From the NCBI RefSeq assembly GCF_002150805.1, contig NZ_MTBA01000004.1:930001-994000 (forward strand): 64,000 bases of DNA, written 5' to 3'. This document shows positions 9,223-19,216 of the stretch, one piece after another. The position numbers were made by a program, and so were the translations under genes. Under the pieces are notes generated by a model, which was not told where the DNA came from, made no database searches, and saw only the letters and a program-made list of their open reading frames with translations. The first letter of the stretch is position 1. Each line of letters opens with the position of its first letter. Origin of the DNA: Oceanospirillum sanctuarii (GTDB lineage Bacteria; Pseudomonadota; Gammaproteobacteria; Pseudomonadales; Halomonadaceae).

Positions 9223-9254
9223 AAAAAAACCGGCTCGCTGAGAGCCGGTTTTTT
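9223..9254. terminator. Terminator after secF, bidirectional
   Basis: AAAAAACCGGCTC and GAGCCGGTTTTTT form a long stem with a short loop (9223-9254). A and T runs on both sides make it functional in either direction. It ends the minus-strand yajC-secD-secF transcript. Confidence 0.88.
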
Positions 9255-9280
9255 CTGATACCAGATTAGCCAAAGGAGCG

Positions 9281-10210
9281 TTAAGGACGGTCGTCCTCAA
9301 TCTCACCTTCTTTCTCAGGCACCATCAGATCTTCACGATCAATGTTCATCGCCAGCAGTACGTTGGCAGCGACATAGATCGAAGAGTAAGTACCCACAAA
9401 AACACCAACCAGCAAGGCAATCGCAAAGTTGTGAATCAGCTCACCACCAAAGAAGAAGAGTGCAAACAGCACCAACAAAGTGGTTAAGGAGGTGATCAGG
9501 GTACGGCCCAGCGTCTGGTTCAGAGAGACATTAACGATGTCTTCCGGAGTACCGGTACGCAGACGACGGAAGTTCTCACGAATACGATCCGATACCACGA
9601 TAGTATCGTTCAGCGAGTAACCGATTACCGCCAGTACTGCCGCCAACACCGTCAGATCGAAGTCCAACTGAAGAATTGAGAACAGACCCAGCATAATGAT
9701 GACATCGTGCGCCAAGGCAGCTACGGAGGCCACTGAGAACTTAAGCTGGAAACGGAAGGCAACGTAAACCATTACCAGACCCAGCGCCAGCAGCATGCCC
9801 AGACCACCCTGGTCACGCAGCTCTTCACCCACCTGAGCACCAACAAACTCGGCACGCTTCAGCTCAACCTCGTAAGCGTCATTACTGCGAATAGCCGCCA
9901 GTACATCATCACCTACCGTTGGTGAGAAGCCTTGCGCCAGACGCACCAGAACATCCAGATCACTACCGAAGTTCTGTACGGTGACATCTTCAAAACCGGC
10001 ATTTTCCAGCTCGCTGCGCAGATCGTTCAGCACAGGGGCCTGCTGGAAGCTGACTTCAACCAGCGTACCGCCGGTAAAATCCAGACCCAGTTTCAATTGA
10101 TTTACCGCCAGCGACACTAGTGACAAGAGCACCAGCGCGATGGAGATATATCCAGCGATTTTACGCTTAGCCATAAAATCGATGGAGCGATTGATCCGTG
10201 ACATAAACAT
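9281..10210 (-). CDS. secF: Protein translocase subunit SecF
   Basis: SecF is an inner-membrane RND-type protein that, with SecD, uses the proton gradient to help pull preproteins into the periplasm. The sequence has an N-terminal membrane helix (KIAGYISIALVLLSLVSLAVN), the LGLDFTGGTLVEV motif of the first periplasmic domain, and five further C-terminal helices containing GYSLNDTIVVSDRIRENFR and LNQTLGRTLITSLTTLLVL. The start could be ATG 10210 (MFMSRINRS), ATG 10204 or an upstream GTG at 10231; I chose 10210. It is last in the yajC-secD-secF operon. Confidence 0.93.
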   Translation of the reverse strand: MFMSRINRSIDFMAKRKIAGYISIALVLLSLVSLAVNQLKLGLDFTGGTLVEVSFQQAPVLNDLRSELENAGFEDVTVQNFGSDLDVLVRLAQGFSPTVGDDVLAAIRSNDAYEVELKRAEFVGAQVGEELRDQGGLGMLLALGLVMVYVAFRFQLKFSVASVAALAHDVIIMLGLFSILQLDFDLTVLAAVLAVIGYSLNDTIVVSDRIRENFRRLRTGTPEDIVNVSLNQTLGRTLITSLTTLLVLFALFFFGGELIHNFAIALLVGVFVGTYSSIYVAANVLLAMNIDREDLMVPEKEGEIEDDRP

Positions 10211-10284
10211 TCCCACTCTAAAGGGTTTCACACCTTGTCAGGCAGCAGTCACGCCGCCCGACATGATCAAAGACTTTGAACCGC

Positions 10285-12135
10285 TCAGATCGACAGCTTC
10301 TTCAGCTGGCGGCCACCATAAATCAGATTCACCTGCGCACGGGTTACCATAATGGCGGTAAACATGGAGGTGAGAATACCCAGCGACAGAGTCACTGCGA
10401 AACCTTTAACCGGCCCCGTGCCCACTGCGAACAGAATCACAGCAACCAGCAAGGTGGTCAGGTTGGCATCAAAAATGGTGACAAACGCCCGCTCGAAACC
10501 GGCATGGATCGCCATCTGTGGCGACTGGCCGTTCTGCATCTCTTCTTTAATACGGGAGAAGATAAGCACGTTCGCATCCACCGCCATACCCAGCGTCAGT
10601 ACGATACCGGCAATACCCGGGAGAGTCAGCGTCGCGGACATCATGGACATCAGCGCAGCCAGCAGGATCAGGTTAACCGTCAGAGCGACGTTAGCAATCA
10701 GACCGAACACACGGTAGAAAGCCAGCATAAAGATCACAACCAGTGCCATACCGATCTGAACCGAGGTCACGCCCAGTTCAATGTTCTCTTTACCCAGACT
10801 AGGACCAATGGTGCGCTCTTCCACAAAGTAGATAGGTGCTGCCAGAGAACCGGCACGCAACAACAGAGCCAGCTCAGAGGATTCACTTGGGGAATCCAGA
10901 CCGGTAATACGGAAGCTGTTACCCAGCGCGCTCTGAATGGTTGCCAGTGAGATGATGTGCTTTTCAACGTACGGCACACGCTTCTCAACTTTCTCGCCTT
11001 CAACCTCTGCGATGTGAGTCTTAACCTTATGCTCCACGAACAGCACCGCCATACGACGACGGATGTTGTTACGGGTTGCACGGTTCATCAGCTTACCGCC
11101 CTGGGTATCCAGATCGATATTTACCTGTGGACGACCGTTTTCATCAAACGCAGACTGAGCATTGGATACGCTGTTACCGGTAATGATGATGTCACGCTCA
11201 AGAACCGCACGACGGTTTTCATTATCTCGGAACGGGTACTCTTCAGTATCCAGAACGCTGGCATCTGAACTCGCTTCCAGACGGAACTCCAGGTTTGCAG
11301 TTGCACCCAGAATACGTTTCGCTGCTGCTGTATCCTGTACACCCGGCAGTTCGATCACGATACGGTTACGGCCCTGACGCTGAACCAGAGGCTCAGAAAC
11401 ACCCAGCTCGTTCACACGGTTACGCAGGGTCGTTAAGTTCTGCTTAACCGCGTAATCCTCAATATCACGAGCCGCCTGTTCAGACAGCGTCAGATCCAGG
11501 AACAGCTCTTCACCCTCGGTGCGCTCGGTCTGAACAAAGTCAGAGAACTCTTTACGCAGCAGGGATTTGGCCTGATCCAGATATTCTTCATTGGTAAAAC
11601 GAATGCTGATCACACCCTCTTCACGGGTGATACGGCGATAACGCAAACGCTCGCTACGCAGCAGCGTTTTCATCTCGCTGATATAAACTTCGTTACGCTG
11701 CGCCAGTGCTTCCTTCATATCCACTTCCATCAGGAAGTGCACACCGCCACGCAGGTCCAGACCCAGTTTCATCGGGCCGGCACCCAGATCCACCAGCCAC
11801 TGAGGCGTGGTTGGCGCAAGGTTCAGAGCAACAACAAAGTCCTGGCCCAGAGCTTCCTGAATCAGGGTCTTGGCCTTCAGCTGGTCTTCGTCATGCTTAA
11901 AACGGATGATGCCGTTGTTGTTCTCAATCTCTTCGCCAAAGTATTCGATGCCGGCTTTATCAAGGGCACGGGTTACCTGGCTGATATGACGTTCACTAAT
12001 TTGTACAGAGCCACGTTGCGGGGTCAGCTGTACGGCAGGATCATCCGGATACAGGTTTGGCAGCGCGTAAACAACGCCCATAGCCACAACCACAAGAATC
12101 AGCAGATATTTCCAGAGGGGATATTTATTGATCAT
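10285..12135 (-). CDS. secD: Protein translocase subunit SecD
   Basis: The 616-residue length matches E. coli SecD (615). It has an N-terminal membrane helix (YLLILVVVAMGVVYALPNLYPDDPAVQ), the periplasmic P1 domain with GLDLRGGVHFLMEVDM, a second motif in NRVNELGVSEPLVQRQGRNRIVIELPGVQD, and C-terminal helices with GMAVDANVLIFSRIKEEM. SecD and SecF form a complex with YajC and SecYEG that supports late steps of translocation. The gene lies 75 bp after yajC and 74 bp before secF, consistent with one operon. Confidence 0.96.
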   Translation of the reverse strand: MINKYPLWKYLLILVVVAMGVVYALPNLYPDDPAVQLTPQRGSVQISERHISQVTRALDKAGIEYFGEEIENNNGIIRFKHDEDQLKAKTLIQEALGQDFVVALNLAPTTPQWLVDLGAGPMKLGLDLRGGVHFLMEVDMKEALAQRNEVYISEMKTLLRSERLRYRRITREEGVISIRFTNEEYLDQAKSLLRKEFSDFVQTERTEGEELFLDLTLSEQAARDIEDYAVKQNLTTLRNRVNELGVSEPLVQRQGRNRIVIELPGVQDTAAAKRILGATANLEFRLEASSDASVLDTEEYPFRDNENRRAVLERDIIITGNSVSNAQSAFDENGRPQVNIDLDTQGGKLMNRATRNNIRRRMAVLFVEHKVKTHIAEVEGEKVEKRVPYVEKHIISLATIQSALGNSFRITGLDSPSESSELALLLRAGSLAAPIYFVEERTIGPSLGKENIELGVTSVQIGMALVVIFMLAFYRVFGLIANVALTVNLILLAALMSMMSATLTLPGIAGIVLTLGMAVDANVLIFSRIKEEMQNGQSPQMAIHAGFERAFVTIFDANLTTLLVAVILFAVGTGPVKGFAVTLSLGILTSMFTAIMVTRAQVNLIYGGRQLKKLSI

Positions 12136-12210
12136 GAGCTGTTACGTTCCTTAAAACACCCGCTCGTAAAACCGATACTGCCGGCAGATGCCGGCAGTAT
12201 CGGGATGTAC

Positions 12211-12543
12211 TTAGATAGACTTGATCGTGCCTTTAGGCAGAACAGCGACTACAGACGCTTTCTGTACATTGACTTCAGTGCCTTCGGCTACTTCCATCAC
12301 AACGAACTCGTCAGAAACTTTAGTGATACGGCCAACCAGACCACCACCAATTACCACTTCGTCACCTTTAGCGATGCCGGATACCAGCTCACGGTGCTCT
12401 TTGGCACGCTTGCTTTGCGGACGCCACAGCATGAAGTAGAAAATAACCACGAAACCAACCAGCAGGAAGATCTGGCTCATTGCACTTGGATCAGCTGCTG
12501 CCGCGCCACCTTCAGCGAACGCTGGAGAGATAAAAAAGCTCAT
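12211..12543 (-). CDS. yajC: Preprotein translocase accessory subunit YajC
   Basis: This 110-residue membrane protein has one N-terminal helix (SQIFLLVGFVVIFYFMLW) followed by the hallmark RPQSKRAKEHRELVSGIAKGDEVVIGGGLVGRI and a small beta-rich cytoplasmic part. It forms part of the SecDF-YajC complex. First gene of the operon, starting MSFFISPAFAEGG. Confidence 0.94.
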   Translation of the reverse strand: MSFFISPAFAEGGAAAADPSAMSQIFLLVGFVVIFYFMLWRPQSKRAKEHRELVSGIAKGDEVVIGGGLVGRITKVSDEFVVMEVAEGTEVNVQKASVVAVLPKGTIKSI

Positions 12544-12993
12544 TGATGAGTCCTCTATTATTTTTACTAATGTTTAGGATTGCGAATCTTACTTAATAAT
12601 CGCTTCGGATCTTTCCTGTTTTATTCAAAACCAGACCCGGTCAATATCTGACCCGATCAGACAGGATCAAGATCCGGCGGTCTGTTCTTCAAGCTGTTTG
12701 CAGACAACTGACTGGCAACATCCGGCTATCTGCCTGAGATGCGGCCAATTCCTGTAAATACAAGGGCAGCTCCTCCGGCTTAATGACCGGACATGAGCCG
12801 CCCCTGGGTTATAACAGCGATCAAGTTATAACAGCTTGATCGAATAACAGCTTGATTGAGTTATAACCGCTTTATATTACGGCTACGTACTCTACAGGCC
12901 TGCAATACAGCCGAACCGGATTCGGACAACACTTGTCACCACCAGTTCCCTTACCGCTTTCGGGTAGAGGCCTAAACCGCTACGACCGAGAAA
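12544..12993. other. Intergenic region between tgt and yajC
   Basis: About 450 bp without a credible gene, unusually long for the tgt-yajC junction in this order. It includes short degenerate direct repeats at 12808-12870 and presumably the yajC promoter. Confidence 0.6.
12808..12870. repeat. Four short direct repeats of (GT)TATAACAGC type
   Basis: GTTATAACAGC occurs at 12808-12818 and 12825-12835, a variant CGAATAACAGC at 12841-12851, and GTTATAACCGC at 12860-12870. Spacing is 16 to 19 bp, and CTTGAT/GATCAA words sit between copies. They could be regulator-binding sites or a decayed repeat. Confidence 0.55.
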
Positions 12994-14190
<1,197 letters not shown>

Positions 14191-14272
14191 TCAGCGTCCG
14201 CCGCATTGCGAGGGTTTATCCGCTATGTCACCTCGCGGAAAAACCGGTCGCGCTTTAGATCGTTTTAAAACC

Positions 14273-15340
14273 TTACTGGGCGCTAGGCGGCAGATCCGGA
14301 TCCGGATTGGCGGTGATAAACATGGCATCACCGTAACTGAAGAAACGATACTCTTCCGCTACCGCCTCTTTGTAGGCCTGCATCATCGTCTTGTAGCCTG
14401 CCAGCGCACTAACCAGCATCAGCAAGGTGGATTCTGGCAGGTGAAAATTGGTCACCAGCGCATCCACCACCTGAAAACGATAACCCGGGTAGATAAAGAT
14501 ATTGGTATCTGTCTGTACCGGCTCGATCTCACCCGGTGTTGAACTCAGCTTGGCAGCAGTTTCCAGACAACGCACACTGGTCGTACCCACGGCGATCACA
14601 CGATTGCCACGGGCTTTGGTTGCTTTGATCTGTTCGCAGACTTCCGCACTCACCTGCACAAACTCTGAGTGCATGTGGTGTTCAAAAATATTATCCGCTT
14701 TAACCGGCTGAAAAGTACCTGCACCTACATGCAGAGTCACAAAAGCGGTCTCTACGCCTTTATCTGCCAGCGCCTGCAGCAGAGCTTCGTCAAAGTGCAG
14801 ACCCGCTGTCGGGGCCGCCACCGCACCGGCATTTTTGCCGTAAACCGTCTGATAACGCTCGCGGTCTTCCAGCTCATCTTCACGATCGATATAAGGCGGC
14901 AACGGCATGTGACCGATTTTTTCCAGTAGCTCCAGCAGGTCTGCCGCAGGATCAAACTGGATCTCGAACAGAGCATCCTGACGACCCAGTACTTCAACTT
15001 CAGAGCCATCCTGCAGAATCAGTTTTGCACCGGCTTTTGGCGAGCGGCTGGAACGGATATGCGCCAGCGCACAGTTCTCTTCCTGCAGACGCTCCAGCAG
15101 AATTTCGATCTTACCGCCGGTTTCTTTCTGGCCAAACAAACGCGCCGGAATCACACGGGTGTCGTTAAACACCATCAGATCACCGGGCTGAGCCAGTTCG
15201 AGAATATCGGTGAAACGACCATGATGCAGCGACCCCGCCTCACCATTCACCTGCAGCAGGCGACTGGCGGTACGTTCTTTGGTCGGGTAACGGGCAATCA
15301 GGGATTCAGGCAGATCAAAAGCGAAATCAGTTCGTAGCAT
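14273..15340 (-). CDS. queA: S-adenosylmethionine:tRNA ribosyltransferase-isomerase QueA
   Basis: The 355-residue protein starts [20 protein letters not shown] and contains [78 protein letters not shown] and [17 protein letters not shown], all QueA signatures. It transfers and isomerises the ribosyl part of SAM onto preQ1-tRNA to give epoxyqueuosine. It is divergent from the tRNA-Leu promoter to its right. Confidence 0.96.
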   Translation of the reverse strand: MLRTDFAFDLPESLIARYPTKERTASRLLQVNGEAGSLHHGRFTDILELAQPGDLMVFNDTRVIPARLFGQKETGGKIEILLERLQEENCALAHIRSSRSPKAGAKLILQDGSEVEVLGRQDALFEIQFDPAADLLELLEKIGHMPLPPYIDREDELEDRERYQTVYGKNAGAVAAPTAGLHFDEALLQALADKGVETAFVTLHVGAGTFQPVKADNIFEHHMHSEFVQVSAEVCEQIKATKARGNRVIAVGTTSVRCLETAAKLSSTPGEIEPVQTDTNIFIYPGYRFQVVDALVTNFHLPESTLLMLVSALAGYKTMMQAYKEAVAEEYRFFSYGDAMFITANPDPDLPPSAQ

Positions 15341-15410
15341 TGGATATCTTCAGAGTTATCTGCAGGAGAAATGAAGACCGGAATATTATCGGAAAGCCGT
15401 AATGAAGTCA

Positions 15411-15438
15411 TTGACGGCACTGGAGATTCTTTTATAAT
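15411..15438 (+). promoter_or_regulatory. Native tRNA-Leu promoter
   Basis: TTGACG (15411-15416) and TATAAT (15433-15438) are separated by 16 bp. The GC-rich discriminator GCCCCGC is typical of stringently controlled stable-RNA promoters. Transcription should begin near 15445, about 50 nt before the interrupted tRNA-Leu 5' half, and can continue into the intact tRNA-Leu at 15580. Confidence 0.75.
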
Positions 15439-15493
15439 GCCCCGCACTGTTGTACAGATAACTTAACATTCAAAGGGTTATCCAGTACGAAGT

Positions 15494-15535
15494 GCCGGTG
15501 TGGTGAAATTGGTAGACACGACGGATTCAAAATCC
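15494..15535 (+). pseudogene. 5' half of interrupted tRNA-Leu(CAA)
   Basis: The sequence holds the acceptor 5' strand GCCGGTG, the D arm (GAAATTGGTAGACAC), the anticodon stem 5' strand ACGGA and the loop TTCAAAA (anticodon CAA), then continues into unrelated sequence after AATCC. The missing 3' part is at 25744-25801, where TCCGT completes the anticodon stem and CACCGGT the acceptor stem. This is the stump of the original attB tRNA gene. Confidence 0.9.
15521..15535. repeat. attL core of the integrated element
   Basis: ACGGATTCAAAATCC is repeated exactly at 25744-25758. It covers the tRNA anticodon stem and loop, a known class of tyrosine-integrase crossover site. The words TACTATCA (15540-15547) and its reverse complement (25730-25737) lie just inside each core and may be integrase-binding arms. 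Confidence 0.85.
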
Positions 15536-15579
15536 TTTGTACTATCAAAAGAGCGCTGGCAGAATAGCCCCAAATTAGT

Positions 15580-15666
15580 GCCAGTGTGATGAAATTGGTA
15601 GACATGAGGGATTCAAAATCCCTTGCCAGCAATGGCGTGTCGGTTCGAGTCCGACCACTGGTACCA
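15580..15666 (+). tRNA. tRNA-Leu(CAA), element-borne intact copy
   Basis: The 87-nt gene folds completely: acceptor GCCAGTG with CACTGGT (first pair G-U), D arm GAAATTGGTAGACAT, anticodon stem AGGGA/TCCCT with loop TTCAAAA (anticodon CAA, reads UUG), a long variable arm typical of class II tRNA, T arm GTCGG-TTCGAGT-CCGAC, discriminator A and encoded CCA. Its acceptor, anticodon and T stems differ from the split chromosomal gene. It lies between the two halves of that gene and so belongs to the integrated element. No convincing promoter of its own is visible; the native promoter at 15411 reads toward it. Confidence 0.92.
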
Positions 15667-16158
15667 TCTCCTTGATTTACAACGCTTTTCTAGCTTTTCA
15701 TTTTTCTCTCGACCACACTCAGATTTTTAGTCTTCACGCCTGAATTTTGACATTTAAGCCACTCTGGTACGCTCGCTCTCATTTCCTAAACCGCTTTTCC
15801 CTCCGGTCTATTTCCGGGTCATGTGTGCTTTTTTTGTGCGCATTGATATCCTGAAATCTGGTACAAATATCCCAAACTCTCAAAGACTTAGCGCATTAGT
15901 GCAGCATTAGCAGCAGACCAGAAACTCCGGTTTTCCGGGTCGTCTCCGGGTCGCTTCCGGTTTTAGGTAGCTTAACCGAAGCTGAGTGCGCCAACTTGCA
16001 TTAGCAATAAGAAGTATTCATCAGTTAGAATTAAACAAGTAGTTTTAAGGTGTGACACGGAAAGTCGGACTCTTATTGCAAAGGGACTTAAATCACTCTC
16101 CCCTAAAGCAGTTCGCTCTCCCTCGTCGCCATCGAGTTTATGACTTCAGGGCTGAACA
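15667..16158. other. Left-end non-coding region of the element
   Basis: About 490 bp with no gene. TCCGGGTC occurs three times in the same orientation (15813-15820, 15934-15941, 15945-15952), the last two 11 bp apart. Such clustered short repeats next to an attachment site could be arm-type integrase or excisionase sites. The region should also hold the promoter of the gene at 16159. Confidence 0.5.
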
Positions 16159-17868
16159 ATGGATAGTAGCAAGCGCTTTACAAAAATCTCCTCAGGTATT
16201 GTTTCCGATAGCCAGACTGGTCTGCAGTGGACAACTTTTGTTATCGGCCAAAAGAAAAATGAGTCAGGTGTCTTTTCTGGTGATGCTAAGGCCTTCTCTT
16301 GGCGACAGCTCAATGCACTGCTCAAGAAGCTCAATACCGAAAAAGGATTTGCAGGCTACAAAGACTGGCGTATCCCCTCCGCTCAAGAAGTTCAAGAGCT
16401 GTTTACAGCGGACTCCAACTCGGAGGTAATCTCTAGTGATGATGATTCAGTATTCTGGACGTCCACCCGTGACAGTGAAGGCATGGCCTTCTCCGCTCAA
16501 AAGCCTTTGGCAAGAATTCAAAGCATGCCGTCTACGGAAAAGTTAGCCGTTAGACTTGTCAGATCACAACAAAGCACAACTGAAGATTCCGGTAACATAG
16601 AGACACCGCCAACTGAAAGGGCGGATGTCATTTCGAATTTAAAAAGTAATGTAAATCAGGCTCTCAAGCGAACGGCGGCTGATACAGAAGCTCTGCGTGA
16701 TAAAGGTGTAGCAAAGCTTAAAGATGCAGGGCTGGATCAAAAATTACAGAAGGCTCGGGATAAGGTTGATGAATTAGCCCCTAAAGGACAAAAGATCCTT
16801 AAAGACAAAATCGCCTTGCTAACAGATGATACCGAAGAAGAATCAGGGTTACTTGCAAGGTACGATAAGAAAACCAAGCGGATAATTTACTTATATCTTG
16901 CGATGGTTTTCCTGTCCGGTTTCTTCTTCATCTACATCATGCAGGTCATCCTCTACATCATAACCTTGTTCAGCGACAGTTCGGAGGGCATGACTTTCTT
17001 CGGTACGTTATTCCCTTTCTTTGACGGGGAGTACTACAAAGCCTCGTATTACGCGACTCTGTTCCTAACGCCTGTCATCCTGATTGGTTCTCTTTTTGCG
17101 TGGTTCCAAAACTCGAATGGTCGAGCCGTGGCAAAAGCCTTTAATGGTAAAGAGTTAATACCCGGTCACATCAAGAACAAGAAACTCCAAAAACTTGATC
17201 TGATGGTTGAGGAAATGGCAAAGCAGGCCAATATACGGAAACCCGCTGTGTTCATCATTAAAGACTCTTCAGTAAACGCCTTTGCAGCGGGTAAGTCTGA
17301 AGAAGACTCTATTATTGGTGTTACAACAGGACTGCTACAACGATTTGATCAACAAGAGATACAAGCTGTCGTTGCCCATGAGTTCGGGCATATCATCAAT
17401 AAAGACGTCAAAATCAGTATGCTCGCTATGGCAGCTGTATTCGGCTTCTCATCAATCGCTGTTGTTGCTCTAGCAATCTGGATGTCTCGCAACCTATTAT
17501 CCGATGGCAGCACGCAAGGCCGAGCACAACTTTCGTTATGGTTCGGGGCACTAGCTCTTCTCGTTCTTCTAGCGGGAGGTATCATGGCTCTTTGTGGTTT
17601 CTTAATGCAGAAAGCGATTTCTAGGCAGCGTGAATTTTTTGCAGACGCGGAGTCCGTAAAGCTTACAGGGTCGAATAAAGGCTTGATATCAGCCCTTGAG
17701 AAAATAAGGGATAACACCTATCCAACAGCAGTTGAAAATAAGATGAGCCTGCAATTTTCTCATGCCTTCATTTTTGGAAGTAAGATTTTCAACCTACTTG
17801 ATACTCACCCTCCGCTTGATGAGCGAATTGAAAGGCTCAAGTCTGAAGATGCCCGAAACGACTTATAG
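16159..17868 (+). CDS. DUF1566 (Lcl-type) domain fused to membrane M48 metallopeptidase
   Basis: This 569-residue protein has an unusual domain order. Residues 1-137 resemble a DUF1566/Lcl C-terminal domain (VSDSQTGLQWT, FAGYKDWRIPSAQEVQELF, FWTSTRDSEG, AVRLVR). A charged, probably helical linker follows (about 150-230), then hydrophobic segments near 240-270 and 297-316. The M48/HtpX-like peptidase domain has zinc motif HEFGH at 407-411, two more membrane segments (about 420-480), and the third-ligand region REFFADAESVKL. M48 membrane peptidases usually act in envelope quality control. There is no N-terminal signal peptide, so the DUF1566 part may face the cytoplasm. Substrate and role in the element are unknown. 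Confidence 0.75.
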   Translation: MDSSKRFTKISSGIVSDSQTGLQWTTFVIGQKKNESGVFSGDAKAFSWRQLNALLKKLNTEKGFAGYKDWRIPSAQEVQELFTADSNSEVISSDDDSVFWTSTRDSEGMAFSAQKPLARIQSMPSTEKLAVRLVRSQQSTTEDSGNIETPPTERADVISNLKSNVNQALKRTAADTEALRDKGVAKLKDAGLDQKLQKARDKVDELAPKGQKILKDKIALLTDDTEEESGLLARYDKKTKRIIYLYLAMVFLSGFFFIYIMQVILYIITLFSDSSEGMTFFGTLFPFFDGEYYKASYYATLFLTPVILIGSLFAWFQNSNGRAVAKAFNGKELIPGHIKNKKLQKLDLMVEEMAKQANIRKPAVFIIKDSSVNAFAAGKSEEDSIIGVTTGLLQRFDQQEIQAVVAHEFGHIINKDVKISMLAMAAVFGFSSIAVVALAIWMSRNLLSDGSTQGRAQLSLWFGALALLVLLAGGIMALCGFLMQKAISRQREFFADAESVKLTGSNKGLISALEKIRDNTYPTAVENKMSLQFSHAFIFGSKIFNLLDTHPPLDERIERLKSEDARNDL

Positions 17869-17938
17869 ATAATCCCGTAACAAACCGTTTTTCAAACATA
17901 TATTACTTCTCTGATATCCATTCATTCGGAGGAGGCTT

Positions 17939-19129
17939 ATGGAAAAACGGTTTCGTTTTACCAATGACAAGATCCGTGCGTTACCCCCTAACCCGCCTGA
18001 TGCCCGTGGTACCGATATGGAGTTTTCCGATTCCGAGGTCATGGGGCTTAAATGTCTGGTGGGCAAATCCGGTAACAAGCGTTGGTTATTGCGCTATCGC
18101 AGTCCGTCCGGGAAACGTCGCAGTATTGCATTAGGTCGCTTCCCGGATATGGATGTGGCCTTGGTGCGTAAAGTGGCGCGTAAACAACTCACCCAGATTG
18201 CTGAAGGCATTGATCCTTTAGAGGTTCGGGACGAGGTTAAAACACAGCCTACCCTCAGTGAGTTCTTCTGGGACACACACTTCCCGTTGATAAAAACCCG
18301 CAACCGTACCTGGAAGCAAGATGGTCAGCGATTCCGTACCTTGGTAGAACCTTACTTGGGTGTGGTGCGATTGGCTGATATAACGGTGGCTCAGGTTCAG
18401 CAGTTGCAACTGACCTTATCTCAAGGCGTTAAAGGGCGATCACCGTTAGCCCCTGCTACGTGTAACCGGGCGCTGGCCTTGCTTAAAACCATTGGTGCCC
18501 ATGCCTTGCGCTTGGGTTTAGTGGAGGTCAATCAGGCCGCTAAGATTCCGTTGTTGCAGGAGAATAATATCCGCACTCGGTTTCTGGATCTGGATGAGTC
18601 TAAGCGCTTATTGGTGGCAGCAGCTGAGTTTAAGAACCGTTCGATTGGTGGGCTGGTCGCTATGTTGTTACTGACGGGTTGTCGGGTATCTGAGTTAAGG
18701 CTGGCAACCTATAGCAACTTAGACCGTAAGAACCGGGTACTGACGATTCCCCACTACCAAACCAAGAACAAGCAGGGTCGGTTGGTCTATCTAACCGATA
18801 AGATGTTGGAGGTGTTGGATTCTGTTCCGCCCAAAGAGGGTAATCCGTACCTGTTTCCGGGGCGGCTTGCCGGAAAGCCCCTTAATAACTTTCGGGTGGC
18901 GTTTGATCGGATTCTGCGTGCTGCGGGTATCACTGATGTTGAGAATATCTGTCTGCATACACTGCGCCACACGACGGCCAGTAATATGGTCTCTGCTGGA
19001 TTGCCGTTAAGTGCGGTCAAAGCACAGCTGGCACACCAGTCGATACAGAGTTCTGAACGCTACGCCAAACTGACCCCGAAGTCCTTACAACAAACCAGTG
19101 AACAGGTATCCAAGCTGTTCTCTGATTAA
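17939..19129 (+). CDS. int: Tyrosine-type site-specific integrase
   Basis: This 396-residue recombinase has an N-terminal DUF4102-like arm-binding region (GLKCLVGKSGNKRWLLRYRSP, RRSIALGRFPDMDVALVR), a core-binding domain (about 100-205), and a catalytic domain with all landmarks: the first Arg in LLTGCRVSELRLA, HTLRHT, a second His in LAHQSIQSSE, and the nucleophile Tyr in SERYAKL. GGAGG lies just upstream of the ATG. It is the obvious enzyme for integration in the tRNA-Leu anticodon loop, although it lies about 2.3 kb from attL, with the M48 fusion between. Confidence 0.95.
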   Translation: MEKRFRFTNDKIRALPPNPPDARGTDMEFSDSEVMGLKCLVGKSGNKRWLLRYRSPSGKRRSIALGRFPDMDVALVRKVARKQLTQIAEGIDPLEVRDEVKTQPTLSEFFWDTHFPLIKTRNRTWKQDGQRFRTLVEPYLGVVRLADITVAQVQQLQLTLSQGVKGRSPLAPATCNRALALLKTIGAHALRLGLVEVNQAAKIPLLQENNIRTRFLDLDESKRLLVAAAEFKNRSIGGLVAMLLLTGCRVSELRLATYSNLDRKNRVLTIPHYQTKNKQGRLVYLTDKMLEVLDSVPPKEGNPYLFPGRLAGKPLNNFRVAFDRILRAAGITDVENICLHTLRHTTASNMVSAGLPLSAVKAQLAHQSIQSSERYAKLTPKSLQQTSEQVSKLFSD

Positions 19130-19216
19130 CCCTATCCATTTTTAATTTACTCAACCGCGATTAGCCCGATGGCCTCCTTTGGTCATCGGGCTTTTTTACG
19201 TCTGGAGGAAAGCTCT

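Noticed and set aside
10276-10950. Long open frame antisense to secD
   Set aside because: It is His/Gln-rich and matches the complement of a conserved gene; a codon-bias shadow.
12808-12870. CRISPR-like array
   Set aside because: The repeats are about 11 bp with spacers of 5-8 bp, far too short, and no cas gene is near.
15494-15666. Two tandem functional tRNA-Leu genes
   Set aside because: The first copy loses its variable, T and acceptor 3' parts after the anticodon loop; only the second folds completely.
15580-15666. Intact tRNA-Leu as the resident gene and the split one as foreign
   Set aside because: The intact gene lies between the two halves of the split one, so it is inside the integrated DNA. 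The split halves pair with each other and adjoin the chromosomal promoter and flank.
16052-16429. Frame starting before the DUF1566-M48 gene
   Set aside because: It overlaps the larger gene in another frame and lacks any recognised domain.
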